Part shown: positions 8,078-17,184 of the stretch, piece after piece
Layout of the letters: each line of letters opens with the position of its first letter
Position numbering within the stretch: position 1 is the first letter of the stretch
From: Chromobacterium alticapitis
GTDB taxonomy: Bacteria > Pseudomonadota > Gammaproteobacteria > Burkholderiales > Chromobacteriaceae
Length of the DNA: 64,000 nt
NCBI RefSeq assembly: GCF_002924365.1
Contig: NZ_PQWB01000121.1
Span: 1 to 64,000 of the forward strand
Reading direction: 5' to 3'
The notes under the pieces: model-generated
Database searches by the model: none
Told to the model about the DNA's origin: nothing
The model's input: only the letters and a program-made list of their open reading frames with translations
Program-made: the position numbers and the translations under genes

Positions 8078-8623
8078 TCAGCGGCCGTAAGTGGCGGTGA
8101 GGCTGGCCTTGCCCAGCGCGTTGGCGTTGAGCATATAACCCACCAGCGCGCCGCTGGCGTCGGCGTCCAGCGGCAGCTTGTCCGTCTTCAGCGCCCAGAC
8201 GGTGAATTGGTAGCGGTGCGGCTTGTCGCCCACCGGCGGGCAGGCGCCGCCGAAGCGCGATTCGCCGAAGTCGGTGCGGCCTTGTACCGCGCCTGCGGGC
8301 AATTGGCCGCCAGCGCTGCCTGCGCCTTCCGACAGCGAATGGACGCTGGCCGGCAGATTGACCACGGTCCAGTGCCACCAGCCGCTGCCGGTCGGCGCGT
8401 CCGGATCGTAAGCGGTGATGGCGAAGCTCTTGGCGCCGGCCGGAGCGCCGCTCCAGGACAGCTGCGGCGAGACGTTGCCGCCTTCGCAGCCAAAGCCTTT
8501 ATAGACCTGGCGCAGGCTCAGCGGCTTGCCGTCGGCCATGCTGTCGCTGTTCAGTTTGAAACCATCGGCGTGGGCAGCCAGCGGCAGGGCGAGCAGGCTG
8601 GCGATCATCAAGGCGGTGCGCAT
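8078..8623 (-). CDS. YbhB/YbcL-type PEBP-family protein, exported
   Basis: A 181-residue protein of the phosphatidylethanolamine-binding (Raf kinase inhibitor-like) family. It begins with a signal peptide (MRTALMIASLLALPLAAHA). The ligand-pocket motifs are YDPDAPTGSGWWHWTVVNLP and FGGACPPVGDKPHRYQFTVWAL. The ATG at 8621-8623 has AGGA upstream; an ATG 27 bases earlier would spoil the signal peptide. Bacterial members bind small anionic ligands but have no settled role. The AraC-type gene follows immediately. Confidence 0.88.
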   Translation of the reverse strand: MRTALMIASLLALPLAAHADGFKLNSDSMADGKPLSLRQVYKGFGCEGGNVSPQLSWSGAPAGAKSFAITAYDPDAPTGSGWWHWTVVNLPASVHSLSEGAGSAGGQLPAGAVQGRTDFGESRFGGACPPVGDKPHRYQFTVWALKTDKLPLDADASGALVGYMLNANALGKASLTATYGR

Positions 8624-8764
8624 ATCAGTTTTCCTGTGGGTGAATGACATGACAGATGATAGTCCGCGGTGGGGCTCGCCGCTGTGCCGAAACGCTCGCC
8701 CGCGGCGCTGGAGCGCTCTTTCGCGAGCGATTACGGCGATGGCTGCCGCGGCGCCTAGCCGAAC

Positions 8765-9265
8765 TCAGGCGCTTGCGGTTTCTTCGCCTAGGGCAAAGCG
8801 GCGCAGGTCGTCGCCGGCCAGGCGGTAGCGCACCCATTCTGCCTGCGGTTTGGCGCCCAGGGACTGGTAGAAATCAATGGCCGGCTGGTTCCAGTCCAGC
8901 ACGCTCCATTCGAAACGGCCGCAATCGTGTTCCAGCGCCAGTTGCGCCAGGTGTTTCAATAAGGCCTTGCCGGCGCCGGCAAGGCGCATTTCCGGCGTGA
9001 CGTACAGATCTTCCAGATACAGGCCGTTCTTGCCCAGCCATGTGGAGTAGCTGAAGAAATACACGGCGAAGCCGGCCAGTTGGCCGTCGACATGGCACAT
9101 CAGCGCCTGGGCCTTGGCCTGCGGGCTGAACAGCGTGGCTTCGATGTCGGCGATGCCGGCCACCACCTCATGTTCGGCGCGCTCGTAAATGGCCAGTTCG
9201 GTAATGAAACGATGGATTTCGACCGCGTCCTGCGGCCGGGCGGGGGTGATGGCGATGTCGGTCAT
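8765..9265 (-). CDS. GNAT acetyltransferase, SSAT-like
   Basis: A 166-residue acetyltransferase resembling spermidine/spermine or thialysine N-acetyltransferases. YFFSYSTWLGKNGLYLEDLYV is very characteristic of that group, as is LAGAGKALLKHLAQLAL for acetyl-CoA binding. RFEWSVLDWNQPAIDFYQSLGA holds the conserved W-N-x-P-A-x-x-F-Y motif. The acceptor is probably a polyamine or lysine-like amine, but this is by family only. It is divergent from a LysR gene, which may control it. Confidence 0.87.
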   Translation of the reverse strand: MTDIAITPARPQDAVEIHRFITELAIYERAEHEVVAGIADIEATLFSPQAKAQALMCHVDGQLAGFAVYFFSYSTWLGKNGLYLEDLYVTPEMRLAGAGKALLKHLAQLALEHDCGRFEWSVLDWNQPAIDFYQSLGAKPQAEWVRYRLAGDDLRRFALGEETASA

Positions 9266-9345
9266 GAGAAGCTCCGTATGCGAGTGATGGCCTCATCTTA
9301 ATGCGGATTGCTAGAATGAATACAGTGCATTATTTTCAGCATGAA

Positions 9346-10311
9346 ATGAATAAAATTCACGACAATTTACGCGGCCTGGATCTCAACCTGCTGCGCGTGT
9401 TCGATGCCTTGTACCGCAGCCGTTCGGTCCAGTCGGCGGCCGATGCGCTTGCCATCAGCCCATCGGCCTGCAGCCATGCGCTGTCGCGGCTGCGCGAATC
9501 GGTGGGCGATGAACTGTTTCTGCGCACCGGCCGGGAAATGCGGCCGACTGAGCGAGCGCGGCGGCTGTCTGTCGTGGTGGAGCAGGCGCTTTCGCTGTTG
9601 GCCGATGGCTTGCGGCAGGGCTTGGACTTTGACCCGGGCAGCAGCGACAGGCTGTTTACGTTGGCCGCCACCGATTACACCGCCTTCGCGGTGCTGCCCG
9701 CATTATTGGAACGGATGAGCCTTCAAGCGCCGCGCTTGCGGTTTCGTGTGGTGCAGACTGGTCAGAAAGTGCCATTGGAAGAGTTGCTGGCGGGCAGCAT
9801 AGATTTTGCTCTGGGTTATTCGGAGGAGGGCGGTTCTACGCCGGAGGGCGTGGACGAATTCGATTGGTTGGAGGATGAATATGTCGCTGCGGCGTCCTTG
9901 CAGCATCCGCGCATAGGCGACACGCTGTCGCTGGAGGCCTATCTGGCTGAGCGGCACGTAGTGGTGGCGCCGTGGAATGAGCCGCGCGGGGTGGTGGATC
10001 ATGTGTTGGAACGGCTGGGTTTGGCGCGAGAGATAGGCCTGCTGCTGCCCTCGGTGCTGGCCGCGCCTTTCATCATAGGCCGCAGCGAGCTGATCATGAC
10101 TTTGCCTGGCCGGGCCGCGCGGCTATTGGCGAAAACAGCAGGCGTCCGGCTATTGGCGCCGCCCTTCGCTATTCCGCCTTATCGATTGAAAATCTACCGC
10201 CACCTTCGTCATGCGGACGATGCCGCGCATCAGTGGGTGACGCGGCAGCTGCTGGCTTGTCGACCGGGCGGAGGAACATGCAAAAAGCCGGGCAAGCCGG
10301 CGTTGTTGTAA
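9346..10311 (+). CDS. LysR-family transcriptional regulator
   Basis: A LysR regulator of about 321 residues. The N-terminal helix-turn-helix reads LDLNLLRVFDALYRSRSVQSAA then AISPSACSHALSRLRESVGDELFLR, in the NodD/LeuO-like style (opening LDLNLL, F/LFLR after the wing). The effector domain follows. I chose the ATG at 9346 because family members start roughly ten residues before LNLLRVF; in-frame ATGs at 9316 and 9301 are possible and none has a strong ribosome-binding site. The divergent SSAT-like gene is the nearest candidate target. A terminator for pbpG lies inside its last codons. Confidence 0.85.
   Translation: MNKIHDNLRGLDLNLLRVFDALYRSRSVQSAADALAISPSACSHALSRLRESVGDELFLRTGREMRPTERARRLSVVVEQALSLLADGLRQGLDFDPGSSDRLFTLAATDYTAFAVLPALLERMSLQAPRLRFRVVQTGQKVPLEELLAGSIDFALGYSEEGGSTPEGVDEFDWLEDEYVAAASLQHPRIGDTLSLEAYLAERHVVVAPWNEPRGVVDHVLERLGLAREIGLLLPSVLAAPFIIGRSELIMTLPGRAARLLAKTAGVRLLAPPFAIPPYRLKIYRHLRHADDAAHQWVTRQLLACRPGGGTCKKPGKPALL
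10282..10301 (-). terminator. Intrinsic terminator of pbpG, inside the LysR 3' end
   Basis: Read on the minus strand, GCCGG-CTTGC-CCGGC is followed by TTTTT. The hairpin lies within the last codons of the convergent LysR gene, about 26 bases past the pbpG stop. Confidence 0.7.
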
Positions 10312-10326
10312 AGTGAACGCTATGGC

Positions 10327-11196
10327 TCAACCCGCCAGCCAGCTCCCCGGATGGGCCTCCAGCCAGGTCTTGATGTTCTTGGCGTCGTGCACGCGGGCCG
10401 AGCTGGCGCCGGCGTCCAACAGCACGATGATCAAGGGCTGCGAGCCGACCACGGCCTGCAGCACCATGCAGCGGCCCGCTTCCTGGATGTAGCCGGTTTT
10501 CTGCACCGCGATGTCCCAATCGCCCTCGCGCACCAGCGCGTTGCTGTTGCGGTACTGCAGCACATGGTTGCGCACCGAGAGGATCTGGTGCTGCTCGGTG
10601 GTGGTGAATTCGCGGATCAGCGGATAGTCGTCGGCGGCCTTGACCATCTTGGCCAGATCGGCGGCGGTGGAGGTGTTGCGCACGTCCAGGCCGGTCGGAT
10701 CATGGAAAATGGTTTCAGTCATGCCCAGGCTGCGCGCCTTGCGATTCATGCGCTCGACGAAGGCGGCGGTGCCGCCGGGCAGGGTGGTGCGCGCGAGCGT
10801 GGCGGCGGCGCGGTTTTCCGACGACATCAGCGCCAGCAGCAGCATTTCCTTGCGGGTGAGCGTGGTGCCGACGGCCAGCCGCGAGGTGGTGTGTTTGACG
10901 CGGTCTATCTCCGCGTTGCTGACCGTCACCTGTTCGTCCAGCGCCGCGCCGGAATCCAGCAGCACCATGGCGGTCATCAGCTTGCTGATGGACGCGATGG
11001 GCATGCGCTGGTGGGTATTCTTCTCATACAGCGTTTCGCCGGTGCTGCCGTTGATGACCAGCACCGAGCGGGAATTCAGCCGCGGGGCGCTGTAGCCGGC
11101 CATTTCGCTGGCTACCATCACGCCTTGCGGCGGAGCCGCCATTACCGGCATGGCCAGGGCCGCCGATACCAGCAGGCTTGCGATTTTCTTGATCAT
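10327..11196 (-). CDS. pbpG: D-alanyl-D-alanine endopeptidase (PBP7/8-like)
   Basis: A 289-residue low-molecular-weight penicillin-binding protein that would cut peptide cross-links in periplasmic peptidoglycan. It has a signal peptide (residues 1 to about 20) and the three active-site motifs of the serine DD-peptidase S11 family: S69-I-S-K72, S126-E-N128 and K233-T-G235. Length and the lack of a C-terminal amphipathic anchor fit PbpG rather than DacA. The ATG is preceded by GGAGTGAAGC. It appears monocistronic, ending at its own intrinsic terminator. Confidence 0.92.
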   Translation of the reverse strand: MIKKIASLLVSAALAMPVMAAPPQGVMVASEMAGYSAPRLNSRSVLVINGSTGETLYEKNTHQRMPIASISKLMTAMVLLDSGAALDEQVTVSNAEIDRVKHTTSRLAVGTTLTRKEMLLLALMSSENRAAATLARTTLPGGTAAFVERMNRKARSLGMTETIFHDPTGLDVRNTSTAADLAKMVKAADDYPLIREFTTTEQHQILSVRNHVLQYRNSNALVREGDWDIAVQKTGYIQEAGRCMVLQAVVGSQPLIIVLLDAGASSARVHDAKNIKTWLEAHPGSWLAG

Positions 11197-11502
11197 GCTT
11201 CACTCCGTGTGCGCGCATGTGTTGGGATGAAGGACGGACTTTATTTTTGCGGCATTTAAAAGTAAATGACAGCAGATATCTGTCATTTCCCGGCGCGCGC
11301 TATTGGAGTCCTGTTTGCATTTTAAACAATGTTGCACGGCTGTGAAGGCTTGGCAGAGGATTTTTCCGCGCTATATTCGTCGAACGGCTGAAAGCGCCGG
11401 CGGCGCGGAAAGCCGGGATGGGCGGACGAGGCGCGCAAGGGGGTGTGATTGGAGAGAGACAAGCGTAAAATCATCGGTTTCGCCACTTTGCCGCCCCAAG
11501 CC
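11197..11502. other. Intergenic region between divergent pbpG and uvrB
   Basis: This gap of about 300 bases is AT-richer than its flanks. It holds a 9-bp inverted repeat, AAATGACAG / CTGTCATTT around a 7-base centre (11264-11288), and a weaker one, TGTTT / AAACA (11312-11328). I see no canonical enterobacterial LexA box (CTGT-N8-ACAG) for uvrB. No convincing gene lies here. Confidence 0.5.
11264..11288. promoter_or_regulatory. Operator-like inverted repeat
   Basis: AAATGACAG-(7)-CTGTCATTT is a perfect 9-bp inverted repeat containing the inner palindrome CAGATATCTG. It sits about 68 bases upstream of pbpG and 215 bases upstream of uvrB, and no T-run follows it. It is a plausible site for a dimeric regulator of pbpG. 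Confidence 0.45.
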
Positions 11503-13515
11503 ATGCTGCTGACTTTTCCCGACAGTCCATTTCAGCTGAACCAGCCTTTCGCCCCGGCCGGCGATCAGCCGTCCGCCATCGAGAAACTGGTGGAGGGGTT
11601 GTCCGACGGCCTGTCCTACCAGACCCTGCTGGGGGTGACCGGTTCCGGCAAGACCTACACCATGGCCAACGTCATCGCCCAAACCGGGCGGCCGGCCATC
11701 ATCATGGCGCACAACAAAACGCTGGCGGCGCAGCTGTACAGCGAGATGCGCGAATTCTTCCCGCACAACGCGGTGGAATACTTCGTCTCCTACTACGACT
11801 ACTACCAGCCGGAAGCCTACGTTCCCAGCCGCGATCTGTTCATCGAGAAAGATTCCAGCATCAACGAGCACATCGAGCAGATGCGCTTGTCGGCGACCAA
11901 GTCGATATTGGAACGTCCCGACTGCATCATCGTGGCGACGGTGTCGGCGATCTACGGCATCGGCGACCCATCCGACTACCACCAGATGATCCTGCATCTG
12001 AAGGAGGGCGAGACCACGCCGCAGCGCGACATCATCAGCCGCCTCACCACGATGCAGTACAGCCGCAATGACATGGACTTCGGCCGCGGCACTTTCCGCG
12101 TGCGCGGCGACGTGATCGACATCTACCCGGCGGAAAGCAGCGACACCGCCTTGCGCGTCAGCCTGTTCGACGACGAGGTGGAAACGCTGACCCTGTTCGA
12201 CCCGCTGACCGGCACCACCAAGCAGCGCGTCGGCCGCTTCACCGTGTTTCCGTCCAGCCACTACGTGACGCCGCGCGACACCGTGCTGCGCGCCTGCGAG
12301 CAGATCAAGGACGAGCTGCGCCGCCGCATCGAGTGGTACCAGAAGGAAGGCAAGCTGGTGGAGGCGCAGCGCATCGAGCAGCGCACCCGTTTCGACCTGG
12401 AAATGCTGTATGAAATGGGCTTCTGCAAGGGCATCGAAAACTATTCGCGCCATTTCTCCGGCCGCGGTCCCGGCGATCCGCCGCCGACCTTGATCGACTA
12501 CCTGCCCAAGAACGCGCTGATGTTCATCGACGAGAGCCACGTCACCGTGCCGCAGGTGGGCGCGATGTACAAAGGCGACGCCGCGCGCAAGGCCAACCTG
12601 GTGGAGTACGGCTTCCGCTTGCCGTCCGCCGCCGACAACCGGCCGCTGAAGTTCCACGAGTTCGAGCAACTGATGCCGCAGACTGTGTTCGTGTCGGCGA
12701 CGCCGGCAGTGTACGAGAAGGACCACGCCGGCCAGGTGGTGGAGCAGGTGGTGCGGCCGACCGGCCTGGTGGACCCGCAGATCGAGATCCGCCCGGTGGC
12801 CACCCAGGTGGACGATCTGCTGTCCGAGATACGCGACCGCATGGCGCGCGGCGAGCGGGTGCTGGTCACCACGCTGACCAAGCGCATGTCTGAGCAACTG
12901 GCCGACTACTACACCGAGCACGGCATCAAGGTGCGTTATCTGCACAGCGATATCGACACTGTCGAGCGGGTGGAGATCATCCGCGACCTACGCCTGGGCA
13001 TGTTCGATGTGCTGATAGGCATCAACCTGCTGCGCGAAGGCCTGGACATCCCGGAAGTGAGCCTGGTGGCGATCCTGGACGCGGACAAGGAAGGTTTCCT
13101 GCGTTCCGAGCGCAGCCTGATCCAGACCATAGGCCGCGCCGCGCGGAACCTGAACGGCAAGGCGCTGCTCTACGCCGACCGCATCACCGATTCCATGCGC
13201 AAGGCGATGGACGAGACCGAGCGCCGCCGCGCCAAACAGATGGCGTTCAACGCCGAGCATGGCATCGTGCCGCGCGGCGTGGAGAAGAAGGTCAAGGACA
13301 TCATAGACGGCGTCTACAGCGTGGAAGCCGAGCGCAAGAAGCTGGTGGACGAGGCTGCGGTGGCGATGATGGACGAGAAGACGCTGGCCAAGGAGATCAA
13401 GCGCCTGGAGAAAGACATGCTGGAGGCGGCGCGCAATCTGGAGTTCGAGAAAGCCGCCCGCATCCGCGACGAGTTGAAGCAATTGAAGGAAAAGGCCTGG
13501 CTCAGCGAGCTATAG
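11503..13515 (+). CDS. uvrB: Excinuclease ABC subunit B
   Basis: A 670-residue nucleotide-excision-repair helicase-like subunit that receives damage from UvrA and loads UvrC. Walker A is GVTGSGKT (residues 44-51). The damage-probing beta-hairpin region [13 protein letters not shown] follows near residue 97. DESH is the DEAD-box equivalent near residue 339, and QTIGRAARN is motif VI. The C-terminal UVR motif ([19 protein letters not shown]) contacts UvrC. Length matches UvrB. The ATG at 11503 fits conserved starts; an in-frame TTG at 11449 would add an unlikely leader. Confidence 0.97.
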   Translation: MLLTFPDSPFQLNQPFAPAGDQPSAIEKLVEGLSDGLSYQTLLGVTGSGKTYTMANVIAQTGRPAIIMAHNKTLAAQLYSEMREFFPHNAVEYFVSYYDYYQPEAYVPSRDLFIEKDSSINEHIEQMRLSATKSILERPDCIIVATVSAIYGIGDPSDYHQMILHLKEGETTPQRDIISRLTTMQYSRNDMDFGRGTFRVRGDVIDIYPAESSDTALRVSLFDDEVETLTLFDPLTGTTKQRVGRFTVFPSSHYVTPRDTVLRACEQIKDELRRRIEWYQKEGKLVEAQRIEQRTRFDLEMLYEMGFCKGIENYSRHFSGRGPGDPPPTLIDYLPKNALMFIDESHVTVPQVGAMYKGDAARKANLVEYGFRLPSAADNRPLKFHEFEQLMPQTVFVSATPAVYEKDHAGQVVEQVVRPTGLVDPQIEIRPVATQVDDLLSEIRDRMARGERVLVTTLTKRMSEQLADYYTEHGIKVRYLHSDIDTVERVEIIRDLRLGMFDVLIGINLLREGLDIPEVSLVAILDADKEGFLRSERSLIQTIGRAARNLNGKALLYADRITDSMRKAMDETERRRAKQMAFNAEHGIVPRGVEKKVKDIIDGVYSVEAERKKLVDEAAVAMMDEKTLAKEIKRLEKDMLEAARNLEFEKAARIRDELKQLKEKAWLSEL

Positions 13516-13535
13516 AGCCGGCCCCGTTTCCTCCA

Positions 13536-14546
13536 CTATCCCCGCGAAATCAGCGGGGATTTTTCTTGTTGGCCGCGCAGCGCCTGCTGGCGGAAACGCT
13601 GCGCCAGCACCGCGCACACCATCAGCTGGATCTGGTGGAACAGCATCAGCGGCAGCACGATGGCGCCGATGGCGTGGCCGGCGAACAGCACCTTGGCCAT
13701 GGGCACGCCGCTGGCCAGGCTTTTCTTGGAGCCGCAGAACAGAATGGTGATCTGATCCTCGCGATTGAAGCCCAGCTTGCGGCCCGCCAGCGTGGTGAGG
13801 CCCAGCAGTAGACCCAGCAAGATGGCGTTGACCAGCAACAGCCCGCCCAGCGCGGCGGGCGGCGTTTGCCGCCACAGTCCGCTGATCACCGCGGCGCTGA
13901 AGGCGGTGTAGACCACCATCAGGATCGAACCCTGATCCACGTATTTCAGCAGCGCCTTGTGCTTGTCCACCCAATGCCCTAGCCAGCGCCGCGCGATCTG
14001 GCCGGCGATGAAGGGCAGCAGCAATTGATAGACGATGTCCAGCGCCGATCCCATGCCCTGCGCCATGCCGCCGTGGCTGACCACCAGCCAGCCCACCAGC
14101 AGCGGAGTGATGAAAATCCCCAGCAGGTTGGAGGCGGTGGCGCTGCAAATGGCGGCCGGCACATTGCCTTGCGCCATCGAGGTGAAGGCGATGGAGGACT
14201 GGACGGTGGACGGCAGCATGCACAGATACAGCACGCCCAGATACAGCTCGGGCGTGACCAGCGGCGTCAATACCGGTTTGAGCAGCAGGCCCAATAGCGG
14301 AAATAGCGCGAAGGTGCAGGCCAGCACCGTCAGGTGCAAGCGCCAGTGGCCCATGCCGGCCAGCACGGCTTCGCGCGACAGTTTGGCGCCATGCAGGAAG
14401 AACAGCAGGCCTATCGCCAGATTGGTGACGATGTTGAAAATTTGCGCGGCCTCGCCCGAGCAGGGCAGCAGGCTGGCCAGGACGACAGTGCAGATCAGCG
14501 CGAGAGTAAAGGAGTCCAGTAGTTTGGGCATATCGACATCCATCAT
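13536..14546 (-). CDS. BASS/SBF-like transporter (YfeH type)
   Basis: A 336-residue membrane protein with about nine to ten hydrophobic segments. It resembles the SBF-like branch of the bile acid:sodium symporter superfamily; NLAIGLLFFLHGAKLSREA, MLPSTVQSSIAFTSMAQGN and FCGSKKSLASGVPMA are typical landmarks. Family members are sodium-coupled carriers of organic anions, but the substrate of this subgroup is not established. It is divergent from a LysR gene, its likely regulator. Its last codons form the stem of the uvrB terminator. The start lacks a strong ribosome-binding site. Confidence 0.85.
   Translation of the reverse strand: MMDVDMPKLLDSFTLALICTVVLASLLPCSGEAAQIFNIVTNLAIGLLFFLHGAKLSREAVLAGMGHWRLHLTVLACTFALFPLLGLLLKPVLTPLVTPELYLGVLYLCMLPSTVQSSIAFTSMAQGNVPAAICSATASNLLGIFITPLLVGWLVVSHGGMAQGMGSALDIVYQLLLPFIAGQIARRWLGHWVDKHKALLKYVDQGSILMVVYTAFSAAVISGLWRQTPPAALGGLLLVNAILLGLLLGLTTLAGRKLGFNREDQITILFCGSKKSLASGVPMAKVLFAGHAIGAIVLPLMLFHQIQLMVCAVLAQRFRQQALRGQQEKSPLISRG
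13538..13564 (+). terminator. Intrinsic terminator of uvrB
   Basis: ATCCCCGC-(7)-GCGGGGAT followed by TTTT lies 23 bases after the uvrB stop. The stem is also the last codons of the convergent transporter gene. Confidence 0.85.
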
Positions 14547-14629
14547 GGGCTATGCGTGATATCGCTATTGAAACGCGGCGTAATTAAGAATACAAATTCA
14601 TTTATATGATCAATTAATGAGTTATTGAT

Positions 14630-15556
14630 ATGAATGTGACCTTGCGCCAATTGCGAGTCTTCCGGCGCGTCGCCGAGCAGGGCGGTTTCAGCCGCGCCGG
14701 AGATGAACTGGGGCTGACCCAGCCCGCTGTCAGCCGCGCGGTGAGGGAGCTGGAAGAGACATTGGCCCTGCGTCTACTGGACCGCACCACGCGCGAAGTG
14801 GCGCTGACTGAGTCCGGCGCCCGTCTATTGCCCAAGCTGGCGCGCGCGTTGGATGCGCTGGACGAGGTGTTGGAAACGGCGCGCAAGGAAGGCGGGCAGG
14901 CCATGGGCTCGGTGCATGTGGCCAGCAGTCCCACGCTGTCGGCCAGCCTGATGCCGGCCATCATCGCCGCCAGCCGCGAGCGTTTCCCGCAGCTGAGCCT
15001 GCATCTGCAAGACCAGGTGCAGCGCATCAATGTGGAGGCGGTGCGCGGCGGCGCGGCCGATTTCGGCTTGGTGGTGGAGTCGGCGGACTGCGACGATCTG
15101 GAGCAGGAGACGGTGTTGGTCGATGATTTCTGGCTGGTGTGCCGCGCGGATCATCCGCTTGCCTCGCAGGAGGAGGCCGACTGGCGCCAACTGGATGGAG
15201 AGGCGCTGGCGCTGCTGGACGGCAGCTCCGGCAGCCGGCCGCTGATAGACCAGCTATTGCGCCGCTATGGCCTCAACTGCCCGGTGGCGCAGCAGCTAGG
15301 CCATTCCCAATCGGTGTTCCGCATGGTGGCGGCCGGGATAGGCGTCAGCATCAGCCCTGGACTGGCCATGCCCTTTCCGGCTGGAAGCGGCCTGCGCGCG
15401 CTGCCCTTGCGGCCGCGCGCCAGCCGCCGCATCGTGTTGATCCGCCGCCGCAACCGCACCTTGTCGCCGGCGGCGGAAAGCCTGTGGCGGCTGGTGCTGG
15501 ACATGCGCGGAGATTTGCAGCGGCTGGCGCGGGAGACGTGCGGGTCGGTTGGGTAG
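14630..15556 (+). CDS. LysR-family transcriptional regulator
   Basis: A 308-residue LysR regulator. The winged helix is MNVTLRQLRVFRRVAEQGGFS then ELGLTQPAVSRAVRELEETL, followed by an effector domain with DFGLVVESADCDDLEQETVLVDDFWLV. It is divergent from the BASS-type transporter across an 84-base AT-rich spacer (TCATTTATATGATCAATTAATGAG and flanks), the usual arrangement for autoregulation plus control of the neighbour. The effector is unknown; by context it may be the transported anion. Confidence 0.88.
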   Translation: MNVTLRQLRVFRRVAEQGGFSRAGDELGLTQPAVSRAVRELEETLALRLLDRTTREVALTESGARLLPKLARALDALDEVLETARKEGGQAMGSVHVASSPTLSASLMPAIIAASRERFPQLSLHLQDQVQRINVEAVRGGAADFGLVVESADCDDLEQETVLVDDFWLVCRADHPLASQEEADWRQLDGEALALLDGSSGSRPLIDQLLRRYGLNCPVAQQLGHSQSVFRMVAAGIGVSISPGLAMPFPAGSGLRALPLRPRASRRIVLIRRRNRTLSPAAESLWRLVLDMRGDLQRLARETCGSVG

Positions 15557-15633
15557 ATGGGGCGGCGGCAGGGGATTGGCGCCTGCTCGTCGCGGTCAGC
15601 CAGGATGCTTGAGGGTAGCGGCCGGCAAGACGA

Positions 15634-16182
15634 TCAGCTCTCCAGGATGTCCTTCAATATTTCTCCGCAAGATGAGGGCTGGCGGTAGAACTCATGGTCC
15701 GCTCCCGCTATGCAGGCAATGGAATAGTAGAGATCGGATTGCGGAATGTCGTCCTTGGGTCGAAAGGGATCCTTTTCGCCAAATATGGCATGCACTTTGC
15801 AGGGCGTGGCAATCGGCAACAGGTAGCGCAAGCGCGTGGAGCTGAGGCAGATCAGTTTCGCCTGAGCCGCCATGGCGTCTCTTGCCAGCGCGGCCAAATA
15901 GCCGCCATAACTGCAACCTATCACCGCATCCGGATTTTCTAGCCGGATATGATCCGCCAGCCTTGAGCGGGCGGTCGAAATTGCGGCCTCGCTGGTGATG
16001 TTGCCATGCAGATTGTCGATGGCTTCTTGCTGGAGCGGGGCGTAAATTTCTGGAAGTAGTTGATCTACCCAGATAATTTTGCTTGCCCGCCCATGTTGAG
16101 CAAGCCATTTTCCCCATAGCGAGAGATATTCGATATTCCCCGCTTTCCCATGCATGTCGGATATGAGTAAGGTGAGTTTCAT
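15634..16182 (-). CDS. Small alpha/beta-hydrolase-like protein
   Basis: A protein of about 182 residues with an alpha/beta-hydrolase layout. VIGCSYGGYLAAL is the nucleophile elbow (G-x-S-x-G), GEKDPF supplies the acid and GADHEFY the His. It resembles small esterase-like proteins of the RBBP9/YqiA size class. Two starts are possible (16182 or 16200), neither with a strong ribosome-binding site. Base composition is visibly less GC-rich than the neighbours, and an AT-rich gap lies upstream, which may mean acquisition by transfer. Substrate unknown. Confidence 0.7.
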   Translation of the reverse strand: MKLTLLISDMHGKAGNIEYLSLWGKWLAQHGRASKIIWVDQLLPEIYAPLQQEAIDNLHGNITSEAAISTARSRLADHIRLENPDAVIGCSYGGYLAALARDAMAAQAKLICLSSTRLRYLLPIATPCKVHAIFGEKDPFRPKDDIPQSDLYYSIACIAGADHEFYRQPSSCGEILKDILES

Positions 16183-16602
16183 GTTTTCAATGGTCCGCAT
16201 TCATTAGCAAAGAGTCACGTTTCTACCATTTGTGCTTGGGATTGAGTCAGAGAGACGTGATGCGCGCGACCAGAGTCAATAAAGCGAGATTTTAGCAGGA
16301 TTCGCGGTTGCGGCCGCATGGAGCAGGTTATTTTGGCATTCGGAAAAGCAGAAATGGAAGAATTATTTGAATGATGCATATTTCAGATTGTCCATGCTAT
16401 TGTTTTCTTGAGTCTATTCCTGCTGTTGGAGAATGCGATAAGGGTTGGCGGCATGTCGCGGGCACGAATGGTCTTGAACACTTTTTCATGTCAATATTCC
16501 GCATGTCATGCGCGCCCACGCGCAAGCTATATGCTTGGCGGGGACGGAAATGTTGATTTTTCATGGCGCGTCTATTTTTTATTTTCGTAAGAAATTGATT
16601 CT
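16183..16602. other. AT-rich intergenic stretch
   Basis: About 420 bases without a convincing gene and markedly richer in A and T than the genome background. Short ORFs (for example 16371-16556, plus strand) show neither a good ribosome-binding site nor recognisable protein sequence. It should contain the promoters of the hydrolase and the phosphatase, but I cannot place them. Confidence 0.5.
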
Positions 16603-17088
16603 ATGAAAATATTTTCAATATTGTTCGTCTGTCATGGCAATATCTGCCGCTCCCCGACCGCGGAAGGCGTGATGCGCGCCAGGCTGGCGCAGGCGGGTTT
16701 GCTGAGCCGTGTGGTGGTGGATTCCGCCGGCACTCACGGCTATCACGTCGGCGAAGCGCCGGATGCGCGCAGCGTAAAGGCTGCGGCGAGCAGAGGCTAC
16801 GATTTGGCTTCCCAGCGCGCCCGCCAGGTGGCGGATGAGGACTTTGCGGCTTTCGACCTGATACTGGCGGCGGACAGCCGCAATCTGGCCGATTTGCGTC
16901 GGCGCTGCCCGGCCCATTTGCAGGACAGGCTGCATTTGATGCTGGAGCCCTTGGGCGAAGGGCGTGAAGTGCCTGACCCGTATTACGGCGGCTGCCGGGG
17001 TTTCGAGGAGGTGTTGGATCTGTTGGAGGCGGCGTGCGAGGGCTGGTTGGAGCAGTTGAGAAGCCGGCATGACTGGATGGCGAGCTGA
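16603..17088 (+). CDS. Low-molecular-weight protein-tyrosine phosphatase
   Basis: A 161-residue LMW phosphatase. The phosphate-binding loop CHGNICRS (residues 10-17) has the nucleophilic Cys10 and Arg16, and DPYYGG near residue 125 supplies the general-acid Asp. Such enzymes dephosphorylate tyrosine kinases of capsule systems or act on other phosphotyrosine proteins. No capsule gene or tyrosine kinase is next to it; the CheB-like gene follows after about 95 bases. The start has only a weak AAGAAA upstream. Confidence 0.92.
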   Translation: MKIFSILFVCHGNICRSPTAEGVMRARLAQAGLLSRVVVDSAGTHGYHVGEAPDARSVKAAASRGYDLASQRARQVADEDFAAFDLILAADSRNLADLRRRCPAHLQDRLHLMLEPLGEGREVPDPYYGGCRGFEEVLDLLEAACEGWLEQLRSRHDWMAS

Positions 17089-17184
17089 CTGACAGGGGCA
17101 AGTGCTGCTAAGCTGACGGAATCGACACTCTTCAAGCCTGGGCGGCGCCGCCGCGCCGGGCGGACCATGCTGCAAGGTAAATCC

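Noticed and set aside
11289-11502. LexA (SOS) box before uvrB
   Set aside because: No CTGT-N8-ACAG site; the only candidates (TGTTT-N7-AAACA at 11312) do not fit the known consensus, and the LexA site of this group is not known to me.
11371-12945. 524-codon open frame opposite uvrB
   Set aside because: Antisense shadow of uvrB; low-complexity His/Gln/Val-rich translation.
16371-16590. Small ORFs in the AT-rich gap before the phosphatase gene
   Set aside because: Cys/Met-rich random-looking translations without initiation signals.
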